NCBI RefSeq assembly: GCF_000166055.1
Contig: NC_014664.1
Coordinates: 248,001-312,000 of the forward strand
Source: Rhodomicrobium vannielii ATCC 17100
GTDB lineage: Bacteria; Pseudomonadota; Alphaproteobacteria; Rhizobiales; Rhodomicrobiaceae
Direction: 5' to 3'
Length of the DNA stretch: 64,000 nt
The notes beneath the pieces are model-generated. The model had not been told where the DNA came from and did no database searches. It saw only the letters and a list, made by a program, of their open reading frames with translations. Of this stretch, positions 56,119-64,000 are shown piece by piece; within the stretch, counting starts at the first letter, position 1; each line of letters opens with the position of its first letter. The position numbers and the translations under genes were made by a program.

Positions 56119-57747
56119 ATGAAAAAATTCAAGCTCATCACGTCCTGCGCGTTCGTTGTTCTCGTGGTGGCGGGGCTTTCCGCTCCCGCGCCGACGCCTG
56201 CTGATGCACGTTCGAACCGCTACACGGACGACGACTACACGCGGCCGAGGTTCGGGGCCGCGCCCGTGCTTGCCATCGTCGGCCTGAAACAGCAGCGCAT
56301 CACGGTCTACGACGCGCGCGGCAAGATGCTGGAATCGCCCGTATCGAGCGGCGCGACCGGCTATGAGACGCCGCCCGGCATTTACAGCATCGTGCAGAAG
56401 AAGGAGGAGCATCACTCCAACCTCTATGACGACGCGTCGATGCCCTATATGCAGCGCATCCTCTGGACCGGCATCGCGCTGCATGAGGGCGTTCTGCCCG
56501 GCTATGCCGCGAGCCATGGCTGCATCCGGTTGCCGGGCTCGTTCGCGCAGCGGCTGTTCGGGCTCACGAACATGGGCATGCGCGTAATCGTTGCACGCGA
56601 GGACATTGCGCCCGCTCCGATCGCTCAGCCCTTCCTGTTCGGTGCGCGCGAGGTGGCAGAGGAAAGCGACGGCGAGACGTCGATCCTCGGCATTCCCGTG
56701 AGCGTCGGTCGCGATAACGGCTCCGACCTATTGCAGCGGCTGCGCCTTAGCGCAATGGCCAAGACGGGCGAGGCGGAGGCCGCCGCCCGGCGCGAAAAGG
56801 AACTGAAGCAGATCGCGCAGAAAAAGGCCGTCGAAGCCGCGCCCGCGCTGAAGGTGGTTGCGGCCGCAGAGCGCGATGTCGCCAGGGCGGAGGCAGACTT
56901 CGCGGCGACGGCCAAGCTGATCGAGGCCGCCGACACGGACGCGAAGGCGGAAAAGGCGGCGAAGGCTAAGGAATCGGCCACAACGAAGCTCGCATTGGCG
57001 CGCGAGAAGCTCGCGCAAGCAACGGCGCAGGCGGAAGCGAAAGCCGCCGCCGCATCGACGGCAAAGCAGGAAGCCGAGGCGGCGGAAGAGGCGAAAAGCA
57101 CAGCGCAGGACGCCGCCGATGAGGCTGAACTCAACACTGCGCCCGTTTCGGTGCTCATCAGCCGCAAGACGCACCGGCTTTATATCCGCAAGGCCAACCA
57201 GCCGATTTACGAAGGCCCGGTCTCGATCCGCGATGATGACAAGCCCATAGGGTCGTTCGTTTACACAGCCGTCGACACGTCGCGTTCCGGTGCGCTGAAC
57301 TGGACCGTCGTTTCGCTGTACAAGGATGCGCTCAACGTCGAGCCTTACGTGAAGCAGAAGGAGCCGGCTTCGAAGAAGAAGCAGCCGCCAGCGCCGCCGC
57401 ATGCGACCGATGTCGCGGCCGCTACGGCAGCACTCGACCGGCTGACGGTGCCGCAGGAAGCGCTGGACAAGATTTCGGCGGTGGTGCTGCCGGGGTCGTC
57501 GCTCATCATTACCGATGAAGCGCCGAGCGTCGAAACCGGCAAGGATACCGATTTCATCGTGTTCATGAGCGGCGAGCCGGCGGGCAGCATGGCGATCCGC
57601 AAGCGCGCGCCGAGCCAGGGCTGGGCGCGTCGCGGTGGCGAGACGGACTTCTGGGGCAATCCGCGCCCGCGCCGCTATGGCGGCGGGGGAGGCGGCTGGT
57701 CGCGCGGCGGTGGCGGCGGGTTCCCGTCGTTTTTCGGCGGATTTTAG
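56119..57747 (+). CDS. L,D-transpeptidase (YkuD family) with coiled-coil insert
   Basis: This is a periplasmic cell-wall enzyme that cross-links peptidoglycan or attaches proteins to it. The 542-residue protein has a signal peptide (cut near ADA|RS), a YkuD domain (residues about 50-160) with the catalytic SHGCIRLP, an Ala/Lys/Glu-rich coiled coil (about 215-335), then a second region that looks like a degenerate YkuD half (PVSVLISRKTHRLYIRKANQPIYEGPV) without the HxxGC active site, and a Gly/Arg/Phe-rich tail. It is probably co-transcribed with the SUMF1-like gene and closed by a terminator. Confidence 0.9.
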   Translation: MKKFKLITSCAFVVLVVAGLSAPAPTPADARSNRYTDDDYTRPRFGAAPVLAIVGLKQQRITVYDARGKMLESPVSSGATGYETPPGIYSIVQKKEEHHSNLYDDASMPYMQRILWTGIALHEGVLPGYAASHGCIRLPGSFAQRLFGLTNMGMRVIVAREDIAPAPIAQPFLFGAREVAEESDGETSILGIPVSVGRDNGSDLLQRLRLSAMAKTGEAEAAARREKELKQIAQKKAVEAAPALKVVAAAERDVARAEADFAATAKLIEAADTDAKAEKAAKAKESATTKLALAREKLAQATAQAEAKAAAASTAKQEAEAAEEAKSTAQDAADEAELNTAPVSVLISRKTHRLYIRKANQPIYEGPVSIRDDDKPIGSFVYTAVDTSRSGALNWTVVSLYKDALNVEPYVKQKEPASKKKQPPAPPHATDVAAATAALDRLTVPQEALDKISAVVLPGSSLIITDEAPSVETGKDTDFIVFMSGEPAGSMAIRKRAPSQGWARRGGETDFWGNPRPRRYGGGGGGWSRGGGGGFPSFFGGF

Positions 57748-57780
57748 CCGAAGCCTCGATAGCTGAAGGAAACGCATCAC

Positions 57781-57808
57781 AAAAGGCCGGGGCATTCCCG
57801 GCCTTTTT
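57781..57808 (+). terminator. rho-independent terminator of the L,D-transpeptidase gene
   Basis: AAAAGGCCGGG (57781-57791) and CCCGGCCTTTT (57797-57807) form an 11-pair stem with a 5-base loop and T5, 34 bases after the stop. Confidence 0.94.
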
Positions 57809-57976
57809 CATTGGCGGCGGATCGCTGGGCTAGGTATAGCCGCCCCTCAGGAGCGCCTTTTTGCCGCTGCAACCTGCGAATTGAGCCGGTTTCATACGGC
57901 GGAGGCTTAATTGTGAGGACATTACGGCTCCGGTGCGCAAAAAAGTGATTGGCAAGCCGTAAACGCACTCTTATCT

Positions 57977-57995
57977 TATAGTCCGAGTGAGCATA
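57977..57995. promoter_or_regulatory. operator-like inverted repeat, distal, before nadA
   Basis: TATAGTC-N5-GAGCATA. The right half is identical to six of seven bases of the proximal site; the left half is degenerate. The centre (57986) is exactly 84 bp, eight helical turns, upstream of the proximal site's centre. It is a candidate site for a NAD-synthesis repressor such as NadQ, which controls nadA in some alphaproteobacteria; the match to the known motif is from memory. Confidence 0.5.
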
Positions 57996-58017
57996 AGGTC
58001 GAGTCGAGTGATCGGCT

Positions 58018-58057
58018 GGGACAGGAAACCCGAGGGGGTTCCTTTTTTGCCTGTCCC
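58018..58057 (+). other. terminator-like hairpin in the nadA leader
   Basis: GGGACAGG (58018-58025) pairs with CCTGTCCC (58050-58057). Nested inside, AACCC (58027-58031) pairs with GGGTT (58036-58040). Alternatively GGAAACCC/GGGGTTCC followed by T6 (58024-58048) makes a weak rho-independent terminator with one mismatch. It lies between the two operator-like sites and could act as an attenuator or simply end read-through. Confidence 0.5.
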
Positions 58058-58060
58058 TCT

Positions 58061-58079
58061 TATGCTCAGACGGAGCATT
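58061..58079. promoter_or_regulatory. operator-like inverted repeat, proximal, before nadA
   Basis: TATGCTC-N5-GAGCATT, a near-perfect palindrome (ATGCTC/GAGCAT exact) ending 40 bases before the nadA start. It has the same spacer length as the distal site at 57977. It is the best regulator-binding candidate upstream of nadAB. Confidence 0.6.
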
Positions 58080-58119
58080 ACTCCCGGCGACGGGACGGTG
58101 GGGTGGAGGACTATTCGGC

Positions 58120-59220
58120 ATGGCATTTCTCGATAGCGGCGTGGAGCCGATCCGTCGGCAGAGGGGCGCGGACCCGGTTCGCGCGCTCGATGCGGACATC
58201 GACATCGAACCCGCTCGCCATCATTTCGACGCTGCGTTCGTTCGCGAGGCCATCCGCGAACTGAAGCCGGTCTATGCCAAGGTTGAGCGCGTGATCCCGT
58301 CCTTCGAATGGGCCGCGCATGCGCCTTATATCAAGGCGATCCGCGACCTGAAGCGCGAGAAGAATGCCGTCATTCTCGCCCACAATTACATGACGCCGGA
58401 AATCTTTCACGGCGTGGGCGACATTCTGGGCGACAGCCTCCAGCTCGCGAAGGAAGCGGCGAAGACCGACGCGGACATCATTGTCCAGTGCGGCGTGCAC
58501 TTCATGGCCGAGACCTCGAAGCTGATGTGCCCGGAAAAGAAGATCCTCATCCCGGACCCGAAGGCGGGCTGCTCGCTCGCGTCGTCGATAACGGCCGAGG
58601 ACGTGCGCGCCCTTCGCGCCGCCTATCCGGGCGTGCCGGTCGTAACATACGTGAACACGAGCGCGGCGGTGAAGGCCGAATGCGACATCTGCTGCACCTC
58701 GGCGAATGCGGTGAAGGTGGTGGAAAGCCTCGGCGCGCCGCGCGTGCTGCTGATCCCAGACCAGTATCTCGCGCGCTACGTGGCGACGCAGACGAAGGTC
58801 GAGATCATCTCGTGGAAGGGCGCGTGCGAGGTGCATGAGCGCTTCACGGGCGCCGAGCTTCGCGGCTATCGCGAGGCCGAGCCGAACGTGAAGATCATCG
58901 CGCATCCCGAGTGCCCGCCGGACGTGATCGCCGAAGCCGATTACACCGGTTCGACAGCGGGCATGATCATGTGGGTGACGGATCACCAGCCGAAGCGCGT
59001 CGTGCTCGTCACCGAATGCTCGATGGCGGACAACGTCGCTTACGCCGCGCCGAAGACCGAATTTACGCGGCCGTGCAACTTGTGCCCCCACATGAAGCGC
59101 ATCTCGCTGCCGAAGATTCTCGACAGCCTCCTTTACGAGAAAGTTGAGGTCACGGTCGATCCGGCAGTTGCGGCCCGTGCGAGACTCGCAGTTGAACGTA
59201 TGGTGAAGCTGCCGCTTTGA
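58120..59220 (+). CDS. nadA: quinolinate synthase NadA
   Basis: NadA is the iron-sulfur enzyme that condenses iminoaspartate with dihydroxyacetone phosphate to quinolinate. The 366-residue protein shows [71 protein letters not shown] and [13 protein letters not shown]; conserved cysteines among these hold the 4Fe-4S cluster. The stop TGA lies in the first bases of a tandem repeat. nadB follows after 244 bases of repeat-bearing spacer; nadC is not in the window. Confidence 0.96.
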   Translation: MAFLDSGVEPIRRQRGADPVRALDADIDIEPARHHFDAAFVREAIRELKPVYAKVERVIPSFEWAAHAPYIKAIRDLKREKNAVILAHNYMTPEIFHGVGDILGDSLQLAKEAAKTDADIIVQCGVHFMAETSKLMCPEKKILIPDPKAGCSLASSITAEDVRALRAAYPGVPVVTYVNTSAAVKAECDICCTSANAVKVVESLGAPRVLLIPDQYLARYVATQTKVEIISWKGACEVHERFTGAELRGYREAEPNVKIIAHPECPPDVIAEADYTGSTAGMIMWVTDHQPKRVVLVTECSMADNVAYAAPKTEFTRPCNLCPHMKRISLPKILDSLLYEKVEVTVDPAVAARARLAVERMVKLPL

Positions 59221-59341
59221 GCGGTTCCAGGAAAAGTGGGAACCGGTTTTCCGTCTGGAATTGCGACAAGACAGTAAGCTTGAGCAATTCCAGGAAAGCA
59301 GAAACCGAGTTTTCGCCCGGAGTTGCGACCGAACAATAAGC
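59217..59341. repeat. tandem pair of 63/62-bp repeats between nadA and nadB
   Basis: Copy 1 (59217-59279) and copy 2 (59280-59341) begin with TTGAGC, share TTCCAGGAAA, a GTTTTC core, GTTGCGAC-like words, and end in TAAGC. They are about 75 percent identical by eye. Copy 1 contains a hairpin (GGTTCC/GGAACC). The nadA stop codon lies in the first TTGA. A third start-like word (CTGGAGC) follows copy 2. Confidence 0.82.
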
Positions 59342-59384
59342 TGGAGCGCCCGGATGATTCCGTTTAATGCGGAGGCGTTTCGAA

Positions 59385-59407
59385 GCGTTGGCGGCTGCCG
59401 CCAACGC
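59385..59407. other. perfect hairpin upstream of nadB
   Basis: GCGTTGGCGG (59385-59394) and CCGCCAACGC (59398-59407) form a 10-pair stem with a 3-base loop. No T-run follows. It is probably an mRNA structure or part of the repeat cluster between nadA and nadB. Confidence 0.65.
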
Positions 59408-59464
59408 CCTCGGTAACCTCGTCGGTGAGGATGCGCCGACTTTTCAGGTGGGGAGCATCCCGAA

Positions 59465-61117
59465 ATGATCGATACTCGCGCAAAAGATCTGCTGCCTTTC
59501 CGGCGGCGGACGGGGCCTGATCGCGTTCTGGTGGTTGGCGGCGGACTCGCGGGTCTGTTCACGGCGCTTCGGCTTGCGCCGCTGCCCGTCACGGTGCTGA
59601 CGCCGAAGCCGCTCGGCGAGGGGTCGTCCTCGGCCTGGGCGCAGGGCGGCATTGCGGCGGCTATCGGCGCGGGCGACGACGCGGATTCTCATGCGGCTGA
59701 TACCATCGCGGCGGGTGCGGGGCTGACCGATCCCGAGGTTGCGCGTGTCGTCACCAGCGAAGCGGGCGATCGCATCCGCGACCTTCTTTCTTATGGCGTG
59801 CCCTTCGACCGCGAGCTTGACGGCAAGCTTCGTCTTTCGCAGGAAGCCGCTCACAGCGCGCGCCGCATCGTGCGCGTGGATGGCGACCGCGCGGGCAAGG
59901 CCGTGATGGCCGCGCTGATCGCGACGGTCGCGAAGACGCCGTCGATCTCCGTGCTCGAAAATGTCGAAGCGGTGGAACTCGTCAAGCGCGACGGCCGCGT
60001 GGTCGGGCTTTACGCCACCCGCAGCGGCAGCCATGGGCGCGCCTCGTTTCTAGCGGGCCGCGCGGTCGTGCTCGCGACCGGCGGCATCGGCCAGCTTTTC
60101 CGCGTCACCACCAACCCGGCGGAAGCGCGCGGCGGCGGTCTCGCCATGGCGGCGCGGGCCGGGGCCATCATCGCAGATCCCGAATTCGTGCAGTTTCATC
60201 CGACCGCGTTCGACGTGAGCCGCGATCCCGCGCCGTTGGCCTCGGAGGCCATTCGCGGCGACGGTGGCCGCCTCGTGAACCGCGACGGTGAGCGTTTCAT
60301 GCTGGCGATCGATCCGCGCGGCGAGCTTGCGCCGCGCGACGTAGTAGCGCGCGGCGTGCATCGCGAGATCGCGGCAGGACGCGGCGCTTTCCTCGACGTG
60401 CGCGCGCTCGACCTCGCCCGCAGTTTCCCGACCGCCTACGAGGTCTGCACCGAGGCGGGCATCGACCCGGCGAACCAGCCGATCCCCATCGCGCCCGCCG
60501 CGCATTATCATATGGGCGGCGTCTCGACCGACATGCGCGGACGCACCTCGGTCACCGGGCTATGGGCTTGCGGCGAAGTCGCATGTACCGGGCTTCACGG
60601 TGCGAACCGGCTCGCGTCGAATTCGCTTCTCGAAGCGGTGGTGTTCGCGGCTCGCGTCGCTGACGATATCGCGGCGGATGCCCCGCACTGGCCCGCGATG
60701 GGCGAGATCGAAGCGCCCGAGACCATCGCCGTTCCCGTCGTCGAGCCTGCCGAAGAGGCGCGCCTTCTGAAGCGTCTGCGCGAGGTGATGGCCACCCATG
60801 TTGGCGTCGAGCGAACGGCGGCAACGCTGAAGGCGGCGCTTCAGTCGGTGGTCGACATTTCGCGCATGGCCGCTTCGCCTGCGCTTGCCAACATGGCCGC
60901 CTCCGCGATTCTGATCGCGTCCGCCGCGCATGAGCGCAAGGAAAGCCGCGGCGCGCATTGCCGGCTCGACTTCCCCGCCGCGAAGGAGCGAAGCCGCCAC
61001 ACCTTCATGACGCTGACCGATGCCGTCGGGATTGCCGCGCGCGTGACGGGCAAATCGGCCTTCGATGCCGAAGATGCGAGAGTGGTTCGGGCGCGGGCGG
61101 CAGATCTGGCCGGGTAG
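59465..61117 (+). CDS. nadB: L-aspartate oxidase NadB
   Basis: NadB oxidises aspartate to iminoaspartate, the substrate of NadA. The 550-residue flavoprotein shows the FAD fingerprint VLVVGGGLAGLFTALRLA, SSAWAQGGIAAAIG, ATGGIGQLFRVTTNP, the substrate region HPTAFDVSRDPAPLASEAIRG and AAHYHMGGVSTD, and a C-terminal helical domain. GGGGAG lies 9 bases before ATG 59465. In relatives nadC follows; here the next gene is convergent. Confidence 0.96.
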   Translation: MIDTRAKDLLPFRRRTGPDRVLVVGGGLAGLFTALRLAPLPVTVLTPKPLGEGSSSAWAQGGIAAAIGAGDDADSHAADTIAAGAGLTDPEVARVVTSEAGDRIRDLLSYGVPFDRELDGKLRLSQEAAHSARRIVRVDGDRAGKAVMAALIATVAKTPSISVLENVEAVELVKRDGRVVGLYATRSGSHGRASFLAGRAVVLATGGIGQLFRVTTNPAEARGGGLAMAARAGAIIADPEFVQFHPTAFDVSRDPAPLASEAIRGDGGRLVNRDGERFMLAIDPRGELAPRDVVARGVHREIAAGRGAFLDVRALDLARSFPTAYEVCTEAGIDPANQPIPIAPAAHYHMGGVSTDMRGRTSVTGLWACGEVACTGLHGANRLASNSLLEAVVFAARVADDIAADAPHWPAMGEIEAPETIAVPVVEPAEEARLLKRLREVMATHVGVERTAATLKAALQSVVDISRMAASPALANMAASAILIASAAHERKESRGAHCRLDFPAAKERSRHTFMTLTDAVGIAARVTGKSAFDAEDARVVRARAADLAG

Positions 61118-61280
61118 GGCGTACGAGGCCCGAAGCCATTCGCGGTGCCTGGATTTCCAAGCCGGAGCTTTTCCGATTCAATGAAACGGGCGACGCGCTG
61201 GGCGTTCCTTGTCGGTTTTCACCCGGCTCGGAACGCTACGGGCACAATCCGCGAGCAGAGCTGAGGCGGACCTTACGACA

Positions 61281-64000
61281 TCAGTCTGAAAGTTCCTGCT
61301 GGTACCGCACAGCGTGGTGAGCGGCGGCAAGAAACCGCTCGCGCGCTGCTTCGCGCAGACGCCCGATCCCCATGTGTCTTGCCAACATGATCGCCGCTTC
61401 GTCCGGTTTCGCGCCCTCCGCCAGAAAGCGTTCCGCCAGCGCCGCGAGTTCTGGAAGCGGAATGTCGGTATGATCGCGCAGCTCAGCGCTGCTTGCGCGG
61501 AAGCGCGGCAGCCTCGACTTGTCGGCGTTCTCGGGCCAGTAGATCTTGCGGCCGTCTTCCGTGGAGCGAGGGAATCGCCGCTCGATGACATCGAGCACCG
61601 TTTCGCGGATGCGCCCGGCGGCGCGGTCGAAGCCGTGGGCGCGTGCGATGCGACGAACGAGCACGTCGTCGAAAACAGGGCCTTCGGTCTCGATGACGTG
61701 AGCGACCATTTTCCGAAGCGTCGGCCGATACCACGTTTCGTAAAAGCCGTCGCGATCAGGCGCGAAGCCGGCTGCGGCGAGGTCGGCTGCGCGATATCCA
61801 GCCGCGTCGGTAACGAGGAACGTCAATTGCTCACCGTCCGCGCGCCCCGCATAGATCGTGGATTGCGGTGGGGCGTCTTCCTCGGCTTCGACTGCGTCCG
61901 CCTCCTCGGCTGGAACGGCCGACTCCGGCGGGGAAGGGGCGTCGTCGGGCGGCGTATCGGAAATGAGCGCAAGCACCGCCTCAACCGGGGCAGCGGCCGC
62001 TTCAATCGGTATCTCCTGCAACTTGGCCATCTCGGCCGTCCGGTCGCATTCCAGGTGCTCGGTTAGCCGCGCATTCAGATGTGCGAACGCACTGTCGGGA
62101 TCGACCCACCAGTCGGTCGACCAGACGCGCAGGATGCGCCAGCCCAGGTTGCGCAGCACGCCCTCGCGGAGCCGGTCTCGGTCGCGCGCGGTCGCTGAGC
62201 GATGGTAGGTCGCGCCGTCGCATTCCACGCCCGCGAGATAGCGGCCCGGCGCATCGGGATGCACGACGCCGAGGTCGACTCGGAAGCCGGAGACGCCGAC
62301 CTGCGGATGCACCTGCCAGCCTTTTTGTTCGAGCGCCTTCTTCACCGCATCCTCGAACGGCGATTCCGTGTCGCCAAGAGGCTCCGAAGCGGTGGCGAGC
62401 GCGCGTGGCCCACGCTCCGCATATTCGAGGAAATGTTTGAAATCGCGGATGCCTGCCGCCTTCGTGCGGGACAGGTCGATCTGGTCCGGCCTGAGCGTGG
62501 CGAAGACCACGAGTTCCGACCGCGCCCGCGTGATGGCCACGTTCAGCCGCCGCGTGCCGCCATCCTTGTTGAGCGTGCTGATCTGCACCGACACCTTACC
62601 CGCCTGATCGGGGCCGTAGGCGATGGAAAACAGGATGACGTCGCGCTCGTCGCCTTGCACGTTTTCGAGGTTCTTCACGAACACGGGCTCAGACCATTCC
62701 GCGCCGAAAAAGCGTTCGAGTTCCGGCTTCTCGCGCCGCTCCTTGTCGAGCAGCGTTTCGATCAGCCGTTGCTGTTCGCCATTGAACGTCACGATACCGA
62801 GCGAGCTTCCGCTGGCGGCGAAAGCCGGGTCCGAAAGACGCCGCACCACGTCCGCAACAACGGCGTGCGCCTCCTGCCGGTTGACGCGGCCGGATCCACG
62901 CTCGTAGACGCCGTCCGGCACATGCATGAAGCGCACGGCGCGATCTTCAGTCACGGGAGACGGGAAGGTGACAAGGCTGCCGTCGTAATATTTCTCGTTG
63001 GAGAACGCGATCAAGCTTTCGTGGCGGCTGCGATAATGCCAGGCCAGCCGCTTGCTCGGAATGTTCGCGGCAAGACATTCGTCGAGAATGCTTTCGAGGT
63101 CTTCCACCTCGCTCGCATCCTCCGTGGCGTTGCTTCCACGGTCGAAGAACGACGTCGGCGGGAGCTGCTTCGGGTCGCCCGCGACGACCACCTGCTTGCC
63201 GCGCGCGATGGCACCGATGGCGTCCCACACCGGGATTTGCGACGCCTCGTCGAAGATCACGACATCGAAAGGCTGTGAGTCTGCGGGTAGAAACTGCGCG
63301 ACGGAGAGCGGGCTCATCATCACGCAGGGGGTCAGCGCCGTCAGCGCGTTCGGCAGTTGCGAGAACAGGCGGCGAAGCGGCATGTGCCGCGCCCGTTTTT
63401 CGATCTCCCGCGAGAGGACACCGAACTCGGGGTCTTGTCCGAAGGCGTTGCGGGCGGGCACCGCGCCCGACAGCCGCGCGACGACCACGTGGCGGGCCAG
63501 TTGCGCAACCTTATGGTCGAGTTCGATGAAGCGCGCGATGGCGTCCTCATGCTGGTTCGAGACGAAGCCACGAAGCAGCGCATCGCGATGCACGGTCTGT
63601 TCCACCCACCAGCGCGCATAGGCGACCTCGAAGGCGATGTCGATGTCCGAGGCAACGATATTGCCCGCCGTGAGCGCATCGATCAGCGGCGCGAGGCCGC
63701 GAGCGCGCGCGGCGGCAGCGTGGCGGAGCCAGTCACACCAGCGCTGGGTTTTCGGCGCGTTCGCCTCCCAGGTTTCGGCGAGACTCGCGGCCTCGCGCAG
63801 CCAGTGCGCCGAACGCGGCAGGCCGAAATAATCGTCGGAGAGGTGCGCGAGGTGGACAAGCTCCTTGCGCACCGCTTGAAAGGCCTTGTACGCGGTCAGC
63901 GTCTTGCCCGCGTCCGTCGCGAAACGGCCGCCCTCGCGCATGAAGTCTGGCCGGTCGAGGATCAAAGCGGCGATGCACGCGAGCCAGCCCGCCTTGTCCC
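61281..64000 (-). CDS. large superfamily 1 helicase with Vsr-like nuclease (partial)
   Basis: Only the C-terminal 905 or so residues are inside; the frame is open to the right edge. Helicase motifs of the Upf1-like type are VVIFDEASQIPVWDAI (Walker B), VVVAGDPKQLPPTSFF, AWHYRSRHESLIAFSN, VQGDERDVILFS and RRLNVAITRAR; Walker A lies outside. Next comes a PD-(D/E)XK nuclease of the Vsr/MTES_1575 type (SPFEDAVKKALEQKGW, FRVDLGVVHP, GVECDGATYH, ILRVWSTDWW), and a C-terminal DUF3320-like region (GYRAADLAAAGF ... MVAHVIETEGPVFDDVLVRRIARAHGF). DUF4011-helicase-Vsr-DUF3320 proteins are candidates for antiphage defence. The start cannot be given. Confidence 0.88.
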   Translation of the reverse strand, partial: DKAGWLACIAALILDRPDFMREGGRFATDAGKTLTAYKAFQAVRKELVHLAHLSDDYFGLPRSAHWLREAASLAETWEANAPKTQRWCDWLRHAAAARARGLAPLIDALTAGNIVASDIDIAFEVAYARWWVEQTVHRDALLRGFVSNQHEDAIARFIELDHKVAQLARHVVVARLSGAVPARNAFGQDPEFGVLSREIEKRARHMPLRRLFSQLPNALTALTPCVMMSPLSVAQFLPADSQPFDVVIFDEASQIPVWDAIGAIARGKQVVVAGDPKQLPPTSFFDRGSNATEDASEVEDLESILDECLAANIPSKRLAWHYRSRHESLIAFSNEKYYDGSLVTFPSPVTEDRAVRFMHVPDGVYERGSGRVNRQEAHAVVADVVRRLSDPAFAASGSSLGIVTFNGEQQRLIETLLDKERREKPELERFFGAEWSEPVFVKNLENVQGDERDVILFSIAYGPDQAGKVSVQISTLNKDGGTRRLNVAITRARSELVVFATLRPDQIDLSRTKAAGIRDFKHFLEYAERGPRALATASEPLGDTESPFEDAVKKALEQKGWQVHPQVGVSGFRVDLGVVHPDAPGRYLAGVECDGATYHRSATARDRDRLREGVLRNLGWRILRVWSTDWWVDPDSAFAHLNARLTEHLECDRTAEMAKLQEIPIEAAAAPVEAVLALISDTPPDDAPSPPESAVPAEEADAVEAEEDAPPQSTIYAGRADGEQLTFLVTDAAGYRAADLAAAGFAPDRDGFYETWYRPTLRKMVAHVIETEGPVFDDVLVRRIARAHGFDRAAGRIRETVLDVIERRFPRSTEDGRKIYWPENADKSRLPRFRASSAELRDHTDIPLPELAALAERFLAEGAKPDEAAIMLARHMGIGRLREAARERFLAAAHHAVRYQQELSD

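Noticed and set aside
57977-58119. NAD riboswitch before nadA
   Set aside because: I cannot fit the known nadA-type riboswitch core; a protein operator explains the inverted repeats better.
1-64000. tRNA or rRNA genes
   Set aside because: No spacer shows a cloverleaf-like segment with a T-loop motif, and none is long enough for rRNA; scanning was by eye only.

Overview
The window is GC-rich, densely coded DNA from an alphaproteobacterium. It carries the right end of a purple-bacterial photosynthesis gene cluster (crtF, bchCXYZ, pufQBALMC), an alphaproteobacterial addAB pair, regBA next to a SCO gene, and short palindromic mosaic repeats of the kind known from Hyphomicrobiales (Rhizobiales). 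A phototrophic Hyphomicrobiales member such as Rhodomicrobium fits best. The genus is an inference; no rRNA gene is present to confirm it.

Layout. 1-10.1 kb: carotenoid and bacteriochlorophyll genes run straight into the light-harvesting 1 and reaction-centre genes, all on the + strand and mostly joined by 4-base ATGA overlaps. A promoter overlapping a TGT-N12-ACA (PpsR/CrtJ type) box precedes bchC, hairpins flank pufBA, and a terminator follows pufC. 10.4-19.3 kb (- strand): addA, addB, a MurU-like nucleotidyltransferase and ilvE. 19.4-28.2 kb: an OmpR-type two-component pair, a family 2 glycosyltransferase, an uncharacterised protein, folB, two secreted proteins and a PdhS/PleC-like histidine kinase. 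28.3-34.3 kb (+): GST, a metallo-hydrolase, an Lrp/AsnC regulator, proB, a YcxB-like membrane protein, proA and nadD. 34.7-41.1 kb: a small conserved-looking protein, a thioesterase, a DUF1045 protein, an intracellular PHB depolymerase, SCO, regB, regA and tadA. 41.2-47.8 kb: an unrecognised 349-residue protein, an RluB-type pseudouridine synthase with a roughly 580-residue Arg/Gly-rich tail, rsmD, tam, a LOG-family gene and rplS encoding an extended L19. 48.0-52.4 kb: a secreted protein, a DevBCA-type exporter and dksA. 52.5-64 kb: maeB, a sulfatase-modifying-factor-like protein, an L,D-transpeptidase, nadA, nadB and the C-terminal 900 residues of a large helicase-nuclease that leaves the window.

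How the genes work together. The first 10 kb makes methoxylated carotenoid and bacteriochlorophyll a and assembles them with the LH1 and reaction-centre polypeptides and a tetraheme cytochrome. The redox sensor pair RegB/RegA 28 kb away is the global regulator that in related phototrophs activates puf when oxygen falls, with PpsR/CrtJ acting on bchC. proB and proA make the proline precursor; nadD, nadA and nadB all serve NAD synthesis although they sit in two places. Most of the rest is housekeeping.

The most unusual points are: (i) palindromic repeats whose first bases contain, or directly abut, the stop codon of the preceding gene at several independent loci; (ii) a nadA leader with two operator-like inverted repeats exactly 84 bp apart and a terminator-like hairpin between them; (iii) L19 fused to a helix-hairpin-helix-like domain; (iv) the low-complexity tail of the pseudouridine synthase; (v) a histidine kinase lacking an ATG or GTG start, in the same frame as the preceding response regulator; (vi) the helicase-nuclease at the right edge, which resembles single-protein antiphage enzymes. 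I saw no insertion sequence with a transposase, tRNA, rRNA or CRISPR array.
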